Source: Siphonodentalium dalli
Taxonomy: Eukaryota > Mollusca > Scaphopoda > Gadilida > Siphonodentaliidae
Direction of reading: 5' to 3'
DNA length: 64,000 nt
Assembly (NCBI GenBank): GCA_032622095.1
Contig: CP136062.1
Location: 57,240,420-57,304,419, forward strand
The number at the start of each line of letters is the position of its first letter. The first letter of the stretch is position 1. The notes beneath the pieces were generated by a model. That model did not search any database. It was given only the letters and a program-made list of their open reading frames with translations, and had not been told where the DNA came from. A program made the translations under genes and the position numbers. This document shows, in pieces, positions 23,201 through 34,757 of the stretch.

Positions 23201-24019
23201 TGTAGAACGTCATAACGCATGTCACTTCAGTTGTGTAAGTAATAGTTCACATTGTTCGCAGTTGTTTCTCATTTATAATTTCGATTTTATAACTCTAATT
23301 GTGAAGTAGTGAAAGTTGTTTTTAGGAGTCGGTCACAGGTTTTCCGTTGAAACCTAACGGTGACAACATACGCAGAGTCGTTATTACGTGGGAGAATCCA
23401 GATGATTGGTCATGGATTACACGCCATAGTTCCGTAAATGAACAGACCAGATTACACTCTGTCCAATACAGTTATGCATGTAAACGAACAGATCCTAATC
23501 GCTATTTCGTGGAATTTTGTGGATTTTCATGGATTATTGCAGAATATATACGATCCATATCAAATAATATAAAATATGTAGCTGAATCTGTGCTGTCGAG
23601 TGTATTGATAGTAACGCGAGGGACCACTTCGATTGGTGGCGAATTTGAAGCTTGTCAATTTCAACATGTTCATTTCATAATTATATTCATAAAATGAAGC
23701 CCACACACATGTTGATTTCAACTAAACTCGGCGATTAACGTCATCATTTACCGAATTTGAGTGATCGAACCTAAATGTATCTTCTGCTGTGTTCGTAATT
23801 ATATGTTCCTTCTTACTCAAGATATAGTATGATTATATGATATATATGTATTAACAACTAAGTGTATGTACTTTATATCTAGTATTTAAACAAAAAATCC
23901 ATATTTAAACTGTTTTGTTTCGTTAAATGCAGTCATCTCGCAGTCTCTGTAGTGCCTAAACACAGGCATTTGTTTGGTCAAAATACTTTGAAGATAAAGC
24001 TTACTCAAGATTTTAATTC
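20214..24019. other. No gene supported; small repeats only
   Basis: About 3.8 kb of AT-rich sequence. At 21510-21690, phrases GGCTCCGACTC and CTTATATCTCGAAAAAT recur twice about 120 bp apart. At 23055-23190 the motif AATAAAG(A/T)GCG occurs three times. A 148-codon frame at 22511-22957 and a 116-codon frame at 23347-23697 have no recognisable domain, and part of the former (TTGTNTGTGCTGTAAACGG) recurs at about 26750. Confidence 0.5.
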
Positions 24020-26070
24020 GGTCCTATGTCAAGAAGAATAGCATCGACCACGCCATTGTGCAGGGCGCGTGTCCACGTTTGGTTATAACACCATCACTGT
24101 TCGGACTCGGCATAGAAATGAACCATGTGTTTGTTTCCAAGTGACTAGTGAACGAGTAATCTCGGTTGGGATTCTCTGTTACCAACTTTGATGGCAGGGG
24201 ATGATTGAAATTTCAATGATATGTGATCATGAGACAAAAGCGATTGAGGGTTGATGAGCTCGTGATTGATAAAGGAGTGTCCATCCCTAAATATGTTGAT
24301 GTTGTTGACAAAGGAATTTCCAATATCAAACTGAAAACTCTTCTTCGTTTGGCCACATCTTACACCCTCCCATCTGATCACAGCACGGAACGCATGTGGC
24401 CATCATCATGTTTTTTCAGTAAGAGTTGAGACCTAGCTCGAGCTGGTCAGGATTCATGCAAAGTGCTTGCTCGCTGGACGACACTGACTGCTGAGAAATC
24501 AGATGTTCTGTTCCGTCCCATCATTTACTCTACACTCATGTATGTTGAGGAACATGTACATGTACGTAGATTGAACACACAAACCCCGTGTATCCCTTTC
24601 GGCCATATTTTGTGGTTCAAGGCGGTAAACACAATAACCTCTAAGTCAATGAACATAGTGAGTTGGCTCGGATGATTTCATACTGTAGTGAGCTTCATGG
24701 AGTATCGCCTCGATGATGAATGGGTTGGTACAGTGACCCATGATATATTGAAATGCAGTGTCGAGGGTCTTGCTTGATCTGTACCTAGTTGATTGTGCGC
24801 TTTTCAATAAGTTGATAGCTGAAGTTGTCCCAGTCGAGAAGGACATCAGCTCTGCGGACAATGAATCGATAAAGGAACAAGATGGCACAGTAGCATCACA
24901 AGTAAAACAGGATGATGTCCACGTTAATGTTGGCGAAAACACGAATTGGCAAAGGCTCTGACTGATTTCGTTCTAGAAGGCGAATATTCACAGAAGGGAA
25001 TTGACGCCATTCTTGGTAGCGAATCTGTTCTCCATAAGCGAAGTGGATCAAAAACTCAACATACAATGAAGTAGCCATATGCGTTATCGGAAGTAAGTCC
25101 AAACAAAGAGTATGGCTCGAGTTCCATCGTGTTCGATGGTTCGGTCATAGCTCGTCTATTAAAGATCACGAGCACATCCGGCAATCTGCAAAACGTGCCG
25201 ACGTTCGGGTCACTGACAATACAGTGATCCACAATAACCAGCAAATTTTCCTCCCAAATGAGAGAAACAAAATTCAGTTCATCAAATTGAGGGGCGCCTC
25301 TGATCGGATGATGGGCACGCAGTTCACTGCAGTGGTGACGTTGGTACTTTGAGAGTTTCTCGTGCCCCAGCGTTTGAATCCCATGGAAGAAATCTCATGG
25401 CTATCGCGGACGATACAGATCTGATTCTTCTTTTGAATCGTCACTGGAAATCGAACATGGCCGACAATATGATGCTAGGAAACTAGCAAAGGTGGTGCGG
25501 CCATATAGCGATTCGGCGACACAGTGCGCAAGGCTGGACATTTTACAACTTCCCATATCCTGTTTGCACATGTATGTGGATGCTGTGATACCACCTCTGC
25601 ATTATTCGGACATGGGAACATGAGTTTGTTGAAGTTCGCAAAAATATTACTCACGCAGGAGTCTATTGCAAATCAGAAACAATCGGCGAGGCCGACGTGC
25701 GGCTTTACCTTGTGTGTGGTGGTAAGAAAGAAGACTAACTAAATACACTTCGCCATGCGAAGTTTATGGACATGGTATCTTCTAGCAAGACTGACTGCGT
25801 TAGAGCCCAAAAACTACCAAACGAAAGAGCGGCAAACTATCACAGTCTCAGAGTTCATCTGCCGGTCTTGAATCGGAGAACACTGAATAACGACGTATTG
25901 AATCATGAGATATGGGGTTGGGGACTTCGTGTCGCGGAACATGCCCAGTTATGAATGACCAGTATGAAGCCCAATGCGTATTGCTCAAGTCGGTACAGTG
26001 CAAGTGTAAGATGACACAAACAAAACATGTGATATGTGTGCATCTGTCTCACACGTGTTATCGCTTGTAG
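24020..26070 (+). pseudogene. Decayed multi-copy gene of the GCDTTS...F..GK family
   Basis: Many short plus-strand frames line up in the order expected of a multi-copy uncharacterised gene family I recall from cnidarian and mollusc genomes. Examples are ALTDFVLEGEYSQKGIDAIL near 24950-25010, IVFDGSVIARLLK near 25120, CGCCDTTSALFGHG near 25575-25615 (usual form SGCDTTSAIF.GK), LNTLRHAKFMDMVSSSKT near 25740-25790, ANYHSLRVHLPVL near 25832-25870, WGWGL near 25915, and a Cys-rich CKCK start near 26003. Frameshifts and stops separate almost every block, so no product can be made. The family is probably transposon-borne, but its mechanism is not something I can read here. Low-confidence details are the 5' limit and exact frames; the GCDTTS and NYHSLR...WGW blocks make the family call fairly firm. 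Confidence 0.65.
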
Positions 26071-26204
26071 AGAGGGCTGCATTCATTTAAAAGAAATACT
26101 GGTAGGAGATGACAAGGATGAGGTTTGAGTATATTGATATATCTGATACACAAGTCCGAAATTATGACTCATTTCCATATGCTGGTCATCACTGGCCGAT
26201 CTCT

Positions 26205-26530
26205 ATCAACAAAATAAAAAATACATAATTGTCATTTTGGTGGTCATCTTTGTGGCCATCCTTCTGGCTCCCTGTGACCGATATTTGGTCAATGTGACTC
26301 CTGTGGAATCTTCTGTCAAACGTGATGACATTTCTTCGAAAGCAATATCATTATTTCTGCCTGACAAAGGACTAATGCTGTTTTGGGAATATTTTTCATT
26401 TTTGGCCGCCATCTTGGACGCCATCTTGAATCCTGAATTTTCCCCAAGGCGGATTTTAGCGGATTTTGGATATGTCATTCCCGATACTTTTCCACACAAA
26501 ATGATACCAAAACCAGCTTTATAACAATTT
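26205..26530. repeat. Fragment rich in GGCCGCCATCTTGG-type motifs
   Basis: TTTTGGTGGTCATCTTTGTG near 26232 and TTGGCCGCCATCTTGGACGC near 26402 resemble the motif-rich ends of the 48205-53765 element. Open frames on both strands here are probably incidental. Confidence 0.6.
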
Positions 26531-26567
26531 TTTCTAGGTTCAAGTACCTACGACCACACTAATTGTG

Positions 26568-26962
26568 TTGGTGTGTTGGCAGCTACCATGCGCATGTACC
26601 ACTTAATAGGAAAGTAGCTTCATTATTTCGCCGAAACGGCAAAATATGCCCATGCAACTGTTCCAAATACAACCCATTCAATCACCGCCCGCCCACCCCG
26701 ATCTGAAGTTCTAGTATTGCATCGTCGGCATTACTAATTATATATTAGTTGTTGCTTGCGCTGTAAAACGGTATGTCGTGAATTACATACGTGTATTGTG
26801 TTGATGTGTGGGCAGCTACCACCTGTACTACTTTATAGGAAAGTAGCTTCTTTATTTCGCCGAAACGGCAAATGACCAGGCAACTCGTTCAAATACCACA
26901 CCTCCAACCACCACCCACGATCTGAAGTTCAAGTATGGCGTCGTCGGCATTACTAACTATTT
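26568..26962. repeat. About 235-bp direct repeat, 2 copies
   Basis: Shared phrases, in order: GGCAGCTACCA, AGGAAAGTAGCTTC, TATTTCGCCGAAACGGCAAA, CGATCTGAAGTTC and CGTCGGCATTACTAA. Copies start near 26568 and 26805. Confidence 0.85.
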
Positions 26963-27326
26963 TGATTATTACCGTTTTAATCTCAGACATGATGAGTCGC
27001 CGCCATGCCTTCCATATGTCTGCGTCCCTGCATTTGCTTGTTTTGAGAAAAAATGGTAAAACAGGCCATACTGTAATGTAATGCTGACATCGACTGTCCA
27101 ACAATTTGTTTGAATGAATACTGAGTTACGCCTAGTTCTATGGTTTATGGATATATCCGATATATATCCATATTGAAACGTCAATGATATGATTATGGGC
27201 GAAACTTGTTAACCGAGATCCATATAACCTGTCGAGTGTTGTATATCGATATTTGTTCTCGTATGTGCTTCACTCTGGGGTTGAAAACCCATAGCTTATT
27301 AGAGTAAAAGTTATCTATATCTATAT
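26963..27326. other. No feature recognised
   Basis: AT-rich spacer before the satellite array. Confidence 0.5.
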
Positions 27327-29134
27327 TTGCGAATGTCTGTCTGTCTGTCTGTGTTATATAGAAATTCACAGTGGACAACATAGATGGCACAAAAAGGGTC
27401 TAATAGGGGTAACTTTTTACGAGAAAGATAATGGCGAGGGTTAGAATTTTGTAAAGTGACGCAGTTGTTGTCAGGGACAGAAAAGGGAGAGGGGCAGAAA
27501 AAAAAATTGTCGCCGATTGCCACCAAACTTATACATAATCATCCCCATAATATGAGGAATCTAATGGTGTAGTTTAAATTTGTCAAAATCGCGCCGTTCG
27601 CGCCAGGGATGCCCGGAAGAGGAGAGGGGCACCAAAATTGATCAAAAATAATTATAGCGTCGAATTCCACCAAATTGATGCACATTCTTCTGAGATATTC
27701 TCCATGATACACGGAATCTTATTGTATGATTTAAAAACGCCAAATTGGTGTCGTTGGTGTGAGATATTTGGGGGGGGGCGGTTGGTGGGTACTAAATCTG
27801 ATACAAATTGGTTTAGTCGCCGATTGCCACGAAACTTATAGAAATTCATCCCCATGGTGTGATGTGTCTAATGGCATGGCTTAAAGCTGACAAAAGGGGC
27901 GTCATCCGATTCAGGGGTGCACTGAAAGGGAGAGGTGCACCAAAATTGATACACAATATGTTTAGCGCCAATTTCCACCAAATTGATAAACATTCTTATC
28001 CATGATATGAGGAATCTAATCGTGTGATTTTAAAGACGTCATATTGGTGCTGCTTTGGTTAGAGATGGGGTGGGGTGGGGTGGGCACTAAATTTGATAAA
28101 AAATTGTGTAGTCGCGGATTAGCACCAAACTTACAAATAATAATCTCCATGATATCAGGAGTCTAATTGTGTGGCTTAAAGATGTCAAAAGTGGGGCCAT
28201 TCGAGTCAGGGTTGCCTAGAAGGTGAGAGGGACACAAACTTTAATAAACAATATGTTTAGGGCCGATTTCCACCTGGTTGATACATTATATTCTTCTCCG
28301 TGATACGATTAATCGAATCGTGTGGTTTATATGCGCCAAATTGGTGCCTTTCTGTGTAAGAGATATGCAATGGTGGCCCTAAATTTGGTACGAATTTGTA
28401 TACTCGCCAGTTTTCATAAATTTTATATATATTCATCTATATACTGAGTCTAAGTGTGTGGTTTAATGATGTCAAAAATGGCGCCGCTTGAGTCCGAAAT
28501 AGGGACGGGAGGGTCACCACAAACTTATAAAAATATGTTTAGTGCCAATTACCATCAAACTCATACCCGCTATTCTCAAATAATACAATGAATCAAATAT
28601 TCGCGAATATCTGTGAGTGTTCTATATATAACGTTAAGGGTACAATCGAGATGGCACCAAGACTCTCTACCAGGGGTAACTGTTTACGATTAAGATAATG
28701 GTGTGGGTTGAAATTTTCTAAAGTGACGTTGTTGGTGTCAAGGGAGGGGCTATTGTTAGCGCAGATTTCGACCAAATTGATATAGTATTCTTCTCCGTGA
28801 TACGAGGAATATAAACGTGTGATTTAAAGACGCGAAATTGGTGCCGTTCGGGTGGGTGAGAGACGGGGGGGGGGGGGTAATAACTATGATAAGAATTTGT
28901 TTAGTTGCCGATTACCACCAAACTTATATATAATCATCTCCATTATATAATGCATGCATGAGTCTAATAGACGTAGTCTATATATGACAAACGTGGCGCG
29001 GTTCAAGTCATACATGAGGGGAGTTGCACTACAGTTGATACAAATATATTTAGCACTTATTCCACCAAATTCATGCACGTTCTTCTCTAATGATAAAATG
29101 AATTAAATCACATTTGGGGTCGTTTTGGGTCATG
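27327..29134 (+). repeat. Satellite array of alternating A/B ~150-bp monomers with TCTG microsatellite head
   Basis: The array begins with a (TCTG)n run (27333-27352), then TGTTATATAGAAATTCA and TAACTTTTTACGAGAAAG. After this head come two alternating monomer types. Type A contains GCGCCGATTTCCACCAAATT and TTCTTCTCC; type B contains TAGTCGCCGATTACCACCAA and ATAATCATCTCCAT. Anchors fall near 27507, 27661, 27817, 27964, 28110, 28258, 28404, 28539, 28759, 28904 and 29050, so the dimer is about 300 bp. The microsatellite-plus-satellite layout resembles 'pearl' elements described from oysters (established knowledge; identity here is inference). The last unit is cut at 29134 by a large insertion and continues at 48173. 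Confidence 0.85.
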
Positions 29135-29791
29135 CACTGCCAAAAATATTTTCTCAATTCAGGAAAAAAAAAATCTTGAAATGAGATATTATCTTGGGAG
29201 AATAGCTAGAAAAATAAGAAAAACATATTTTCTAGGTCAAGAAATGAAAGGGTGGGATAATTTCTTGTCTGAGAAAATTTCTTTAAGAAAACACAGTAAT
29301 CTTAGTAAGAAAATCCTAGTAAAAAAATCTTAGTATAGATTTTTTTTCTTAATGTAGGAAAGATTGTTTTTCTCACATAAGTTTATTTTTCTTGAAATAA
29401 GATAAGTTTAAGATACTGCGATTATCTTGGGAGAATAGCTAGAAATTTAAGAAAGCTATACAATTAATCTAGAACAAGAAATTATATTTTCTATAGTAAG
29501 AAATATCGTCAAGATATTTTTTCTTAAGTGATGCCAATTTTTTCTAGAATGAGATTTTCTCAAGCAGGAAAATAAATCTAAGTGAGGAAAACAAGTTTTC
29601 TTAACTAGGAATATTTTCCCCAATTAGGAAAGATATATTAGAAAACAATTCTTAATTAAGAAAAACATTTAATTTTAAATTAATATATAATTTCAATTGT
29701 GTTTTAAAATATACAATTGACATTTATTCTGAATATAAAAACTTGTAAATATCATTGTTAAATGTATAATAGAGACAATAAGGGGGCTTAA

Positions 29792-30283
29792 AGGCACGGG
29801 AGGCCTTAGTTGTCGAAAATATTCATATTTGTTTCAATCACCGTAAACAGAAAAACATTAAAACGCATACAGTTTTGTTCATATAAACATGACCATCGCG
29901 TAAACAGCATGCTATCATAAAGACCTACTATATTTTACCTAAGCAGGAGCCTGATTGTGTTACAGAAGGCAGCACAGTGTTACTGGCTAATCACACACAA
30001 ATGATATAAATGCTCTTTATTCGTTCCATATCAAAATTCAGCAACAATGAACGCTCTTTATGTTTACCATCATAATATAAACAAACACCAGGAAAGTACC
30101 TTTTTATGCTTTTGTTTACATAAGAATGGTCAAACATATGACAATAACATACTGTTTATGCGATATTTCTTATTTGTATACGGACAAAGTCTGTCTGCAT
30201 TTTAATATTCTTTCTGTTTGTGACGGTTTTTGACCGGTGGAAATATTTTCACAGCATACCCACCGCCAAGGCCTCCCGTACCT
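29792..30283. mobile_element. Non-autonomous element with TTAA target duplication
   Basis: The ends AGGCACGGGAGGCC and GGCCTCCCGTACCT are inverted. TTAA lies outside each (29788-29791 and 30284-30287). 492 bp, no transposase. Same target preference and AGG start as 8419-8940, so Kolobok-like is the tentative class. Confidence 0.8.
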
Positions 30284-30956
30284 TTAAACTTTAAATATAC
30301 AGTCAACAATTTCTCGTTACAGTTATGGGTTTCTAAAATTGCAAGTGGCCAAACAAGATACTGTGTACATTCGCGAAATGAAACTATACAAAGTACCTGT
30401 ATCTTGTTCTGCCTCTTAAAATTGTATAAACCTATATACGCAACAAAAAATATATTGATTGCTAATATTACATCCCGACACATGATTTTCAATATATTTA
30501 TAGAAAGAGTTACCTCAAATCTGTCGGTTGCAAAAATAATATATAACAATTTCTGTTATTTGAGTATCCAGTTCAAACGATAGGATAAAAAATCATCACA
30601 CATGACAAAACAAGCACTGTATGTGCCTTAATAAACATCGTAACCCTGTATTTTTAAATGCACATATTCTAGGACGGGTGATGTGTAATAAACACAGAAA
30701 GACACTTGTATTAATGGATTTGTTGATACAGCACTTGTGCCATTGAGGAAAGATAGAACTCTAGGGTGTGCTGTTCATTCCGTCATTGTGCGCTAGCACT
30801 CGTGTCATATCAACAAACCCATAAACAAAATTGTGTAATTCTAAGTATATACAGCATGGTTTCAATAGCTGTTTCATGAATCATGCAGATTGCAGGTTTA
30901 CTGTTCAGGTACTAGCCCAAGTCTTTTCGGTATGCAACAGCTTGAGATATCGAATA
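30284..30956. other. No feature recognised
   Basis: AT-rich; overlapping frames on both strands at 30202-30583 match nothing I know. Confidence 0.45.
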
Positions 30957-31169
30957 CAGTAATGCCCAGAGTATAATCGACTCCTTAAACACAGTAGAAT
31001 TATGGGTAACTTTTCAGGATTTAGTCGGAAATATGGCTTGTTGCCATTCATCAGAAAGCTCTCTGAGAGCTTTCCGATGAATGGCAACAAGCCATATTTC
31101 CAACTAAATCCTGAAAAGTTACCCATAATTCTGCTGTGGTTAAGGAGTTGATTACTTAGAGCATTACTG
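30957..31169. mobile_element. Palindromic MITE, copy 2
   Basis: Ends CAGTAATGCCC and GAGCATTACTG; arms carry TAATCGACTCC and GAATTATGGGTAACTTTTCA with near-perfect inverse arms around the loop at about 31063. TA precedes the left end (30955-30956); the right flank is CA, probably mutated. Closely related to 7791-8003. Confidence 0.8.
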
Positions 31170-32159
31170 CAGTTGAAACTGTTTTGGATCGAGTCCTGTC
31201 CGGCTACTCTTCTATAACCTCTCAAGATTTTGAAGTGTTGAATGGGTCACCATGAATCGCTCAATTAAACAATCGCAACGGTGTTGAGTGTTTTGCTTAT
31301 CGCTCACTATTTACTGCTGTATATAAACAAACGATTGACTCACACAAAGTGTGTTTTGTGGATAATAACGCATTCATATGAACATTATCCTATACTATTA
31401 GTATATTCTTGGGAACCTTTTTGTAAATGTTATTTATAAATTATAACCTATAACGAAGGCCATCCATTCCTTTAAGTTCCAAAGATATAAGGAGAATCAC
31501 TGCATTTTAATTGCATACCGCATCCATCGTGGTGCTGTTTTGTGTTCAAGTGACAACCTTACCATGGTGTTGGAAATTACTGCAGTGTAATACCACAGCA
31601 TTACCTGGGTAACACCACGTTAGAGATGGTCAATTACTTTAAGTATATGCAGGTTTGAAATCATCACGCTTGGGAAAGGCTGCCCTCTATGTTCTTATAA
31701 AAAAGCGTCACTTTGACCTAATCTGACGAAATACTGGTAGTGCTACAATCAAGATAACTTCAACCCACAATTCTGGGCGTAAAGTCCATTATAGAAGAGT
31801 ATCGGGATGGGACTCGGTCCAAAACAGCATCAACCCAACCGATACCACAAGTTGTGGACAGGGAAAACTTGGTCTAAACAGGTACTAGTACATGCATGTA
31901 TTACAAGCATTAAAGGGTACACTAAATCCGGCCATTTATGAGACCATCTCCTTGTATACTCAACAGAATATATGCAACAAATGAATGTGCTCTATGTCTA
32001 AGCCACATTAAGCTCCTTGTACAGATTACTTGGTGATGCAGCAGGTTGACAAAGATAAAGGAACATCAGAATATTTTTATTCTGTGATGGATTTTAAGGC
32101 CTGTATGTGTGTACATGTACATGAATCTGATTATATTGACATGCTGCAATAATGTGTCA
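31170..32159. other. No feature recognised
   Basis: No supportable gene, RNA or element end. Confidence 0.5.
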
Positions 32160-32445
32160 CTTGAAGTGATGTGAAACACTCCAATAGGGTGATAAAATAT
32201 AAATGGAGAATAATCTTGTTAAAAGTAGTACTTTTTACAAACATTATATCCAAATTAACAACACACACCATCATTCGTATACATAATTAAATGCAGTAAC
32301 TATCAAAGGCGAACTCGTTTTCGTTATATTATCGCCGATAGATGCGCCCCGAATCGAGTAGTAAATATTCACAATTGAGCGTAGTTCAGACAATGTTTTC
32401 TATGGAGTATTACGGTTGATTTGCTTTCGATTTTCGGCTATGTTA
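32160..32445 (-). repeat. Dispersed repeat, reverse copy of 2655-2930
   Basis: Read on the minus strand it matches 2655-2930 through CCGAAAATCG, CTCCATAGAAA, TATCGGCGATAA, CTGCATTTAATTA and GTGTTTCACATCACTT. It has one copy of the 59-bp unit that is amplified at 2871-3106. Confidence 0.75.
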
Positions 32446-33424
32446 GTAGAATGCTACCTTATTCCAGTTGGCATAGCGCCTTGGTACTAACTGATCAGTT
32501 TCACGCACCAGAACAAGTGCATAATATATCTTTAAAAGTTCATATCCTTCAGACAAGCTCAGAAACAAGGCTTGAGACTGATCCATGGGTACTGTTGTGC
32601 TTTGTGTAGAGATATGAAACTGGTACACCTCCAAATTCTGGTCAATGTAGTATGAAGTACGGTATAACAAAGGTTATGCATACACTGGATGCCATAGTGC
32701 ACATTTTCTGAGACTCATACAGGTACATACAGAAGCATACAGGTACATGTATGTTGTAGAATTGAATTCACTAACTTCACTTGCCAAGATTTTCACCACT
32801 AAGTCTGATAAAATGTAGACGTCACTGATCGGTCTCCACCAAGGAAGGAATTGATGTGTCATTTTTGCCTTTGATGAAGACATTGGTCATCATTTGGTTA
32901 TATATTAAAGCCTCCCCTTCGCTGCACAGTACTGGATTCAGTGCATACCGTCCATTAGCATACATATGGTACATGTATATAGCCAGGACTGTCACAAAGC
33001 AACAACTCACATTATGTCATGCATGGACGAATACCGATAACATCTAGATTACATGTATCCGTTACATGTACACCGAATAACATTTGAAATCCTTCCTCAT
33101 CCAGTCCTGGTCAGAATTAATAATATTGGTATCAAGGGTAATCATTATCTGCAAGAAACAGTCAGGAAACATGATTCTATGATTGGTTGTCAGATATCAT
33201 GCCTTGAATGAAATGTGTATGTCTCAATCCAGTCAGGCAGCTCCTCCTGTCTGAAAAATAAGATTTGAATGCTTGTAATGACATCAGAAAAGCGGAATGA
33301 CTAATCATGTACATATTATTAAGATGTACGGTCCAAATTAATCACCCGAGGGGGGGGGCAGTTATAACAGTAATGTTATCCATTCAAACGCTGCATGTTG
33401 GTCAGAATCAGCTACAAATACATA
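32446..33424. other. No feature recognised
   Basis: AT-rich; several ACATGTACAT-type short palindromes. Nothing else. Confidence 0.45.
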
Positions 33425-33936
33425 TATTTACATACTAAGTGTTGTCATCACTAAATCCAGCATACTGATTGGTCGGCGCCCACGTGGCTAGTTGCAGTTA
33501 TTTCTCGGTGAATGCGCAACGGCTCATAACACCAAGCTCACAACACCATACATACGTCATTGGGTTTGGAAAGACGAACGCGTAATGTTTTGGGAGCATT
33601 TGGACTCGCGCAGGATTGACTTAATACATCATCTGGTTGCAATATGAAGAGAAATTGTTCCTATTAACTTTTGCCAAGGGTGCTATTGGGTACTTTGGGC
33701 TGTTTTTTGTCACGATACACTATTCAATTTAAATACATTTACAAAAGTGGCTTTTTCGCTAAATGTATATAAATATAAGGATTAACTGTCATGTGGACTA
33801 TTTTAATGGAGATGTAACCGTGAGGAAAGTGGTCATAACTTGTATGTAAAACCCTTTGGGTTTTACACAAGTTATGTCCACTTACCTCACGGTTACATCT
33901 CCATAAAAACAGTCCACATGACAGTTAATACTTATG
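33425..33936. mobile_element. ~512-bp element with 3'-proximal palindrome, copy 2
   Basis: Collinear with 14179-14694 from TATTTACATACTAAGTGTTG to AGTTAATACTTATG, including GACGAACGCGTAATGTTTTG and the terminal palindrome at 33780-33930. Flanks are AT-rich (TACATA on both sides), so a duplication cannot be excluded for this copy alone. The empty-site evidence comes from copy 1. Confidence 0.75.
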
Positions 33937-34183
33937 TACATATACTAGTAGCATATACCGTTGTAACAGGATACCTCCCCTTAAATATCTCCCCACTAAC
34001 AATACCCACATGAATGACTAAAATAAAATTTCACTCATTTGATATGTTACTTGAACAAACAAAATTAAATAAAAAACAAACGTAAATCTCATAAAACATC
34101 TTTTTCGGGCCATTTCATGGTCAAATGATATCAAAAGGGTGAATTTTCTTTTAGTCAAAGATTGGGGGAATGTCAGTGAATTA

Positions 34184-34262
34184 CAGTAATGCCCAAAGTA
34201 AGTGACCACTTAACCTCAGGATTGTGGGTAATTTTTCAGGATTTATTCAGAAATATGGCTTG
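34184..34262. mobile_element. Palindromic MITE, truncated copy 3
   Basis: CAGTAATGCCCAAAGTAA preceded by TA, then TTGTGGGTAATTTTTCAGGA and GAAATATGGCTTG. Only the left arm is recognisable. Confidence 0.65.
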
Positions 34263-34590
34263 TGTGGTCTCACACCAGAAACTTCTAACACAGCAGTACT
34301 AGAAAGGTTACCGCTTCAACACTGCACCAAATCGGTTGATATTTATGTAAAATATACGAAGCAGACTAGGTGTTATGTATTGCTCTGCGTACCTATTTTT
34401 CCATGTACCTAAAAATAAGTCAAGCCCTGTTCCATGTGTGAGGTATGGCTACATGTATACTCAAAGTAATTGGCCACCTCTTAGTATAGTGCCCCCGTTA
34501 ATACTGCAGTATTAAAGATATATAAAGCACAGTAACCTCCAACACCTCATTATGGTTACTAGTACAGTTTCAACGTTGCATATACCACAG

Positions 34591-34757
34591 TTACACCCCA
34601 TATGCATGTTGTCATGTCACACCCCATATGCATGTTGTCATGTTACACCCCATATGCATGTTGTCATGTTACACCCCATATGCATGTTGTCATGTTACAC
34701 CCCATATGGCATATGCATGTTGTCATGTTACACCCCATATGCATGTTGTCATGTTTC
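34591..34757. repeat. 26-bp tandem repeat, ~6 copies
   Basis: The unit ACACCCCATATGCATGTTGT+CATGTT has a 26-bp period. One unit carries an extra GGCATATG. All plus frames stay open across it, so the frames at 34552-35020 are not gene evidence. Confidence 0.95.
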
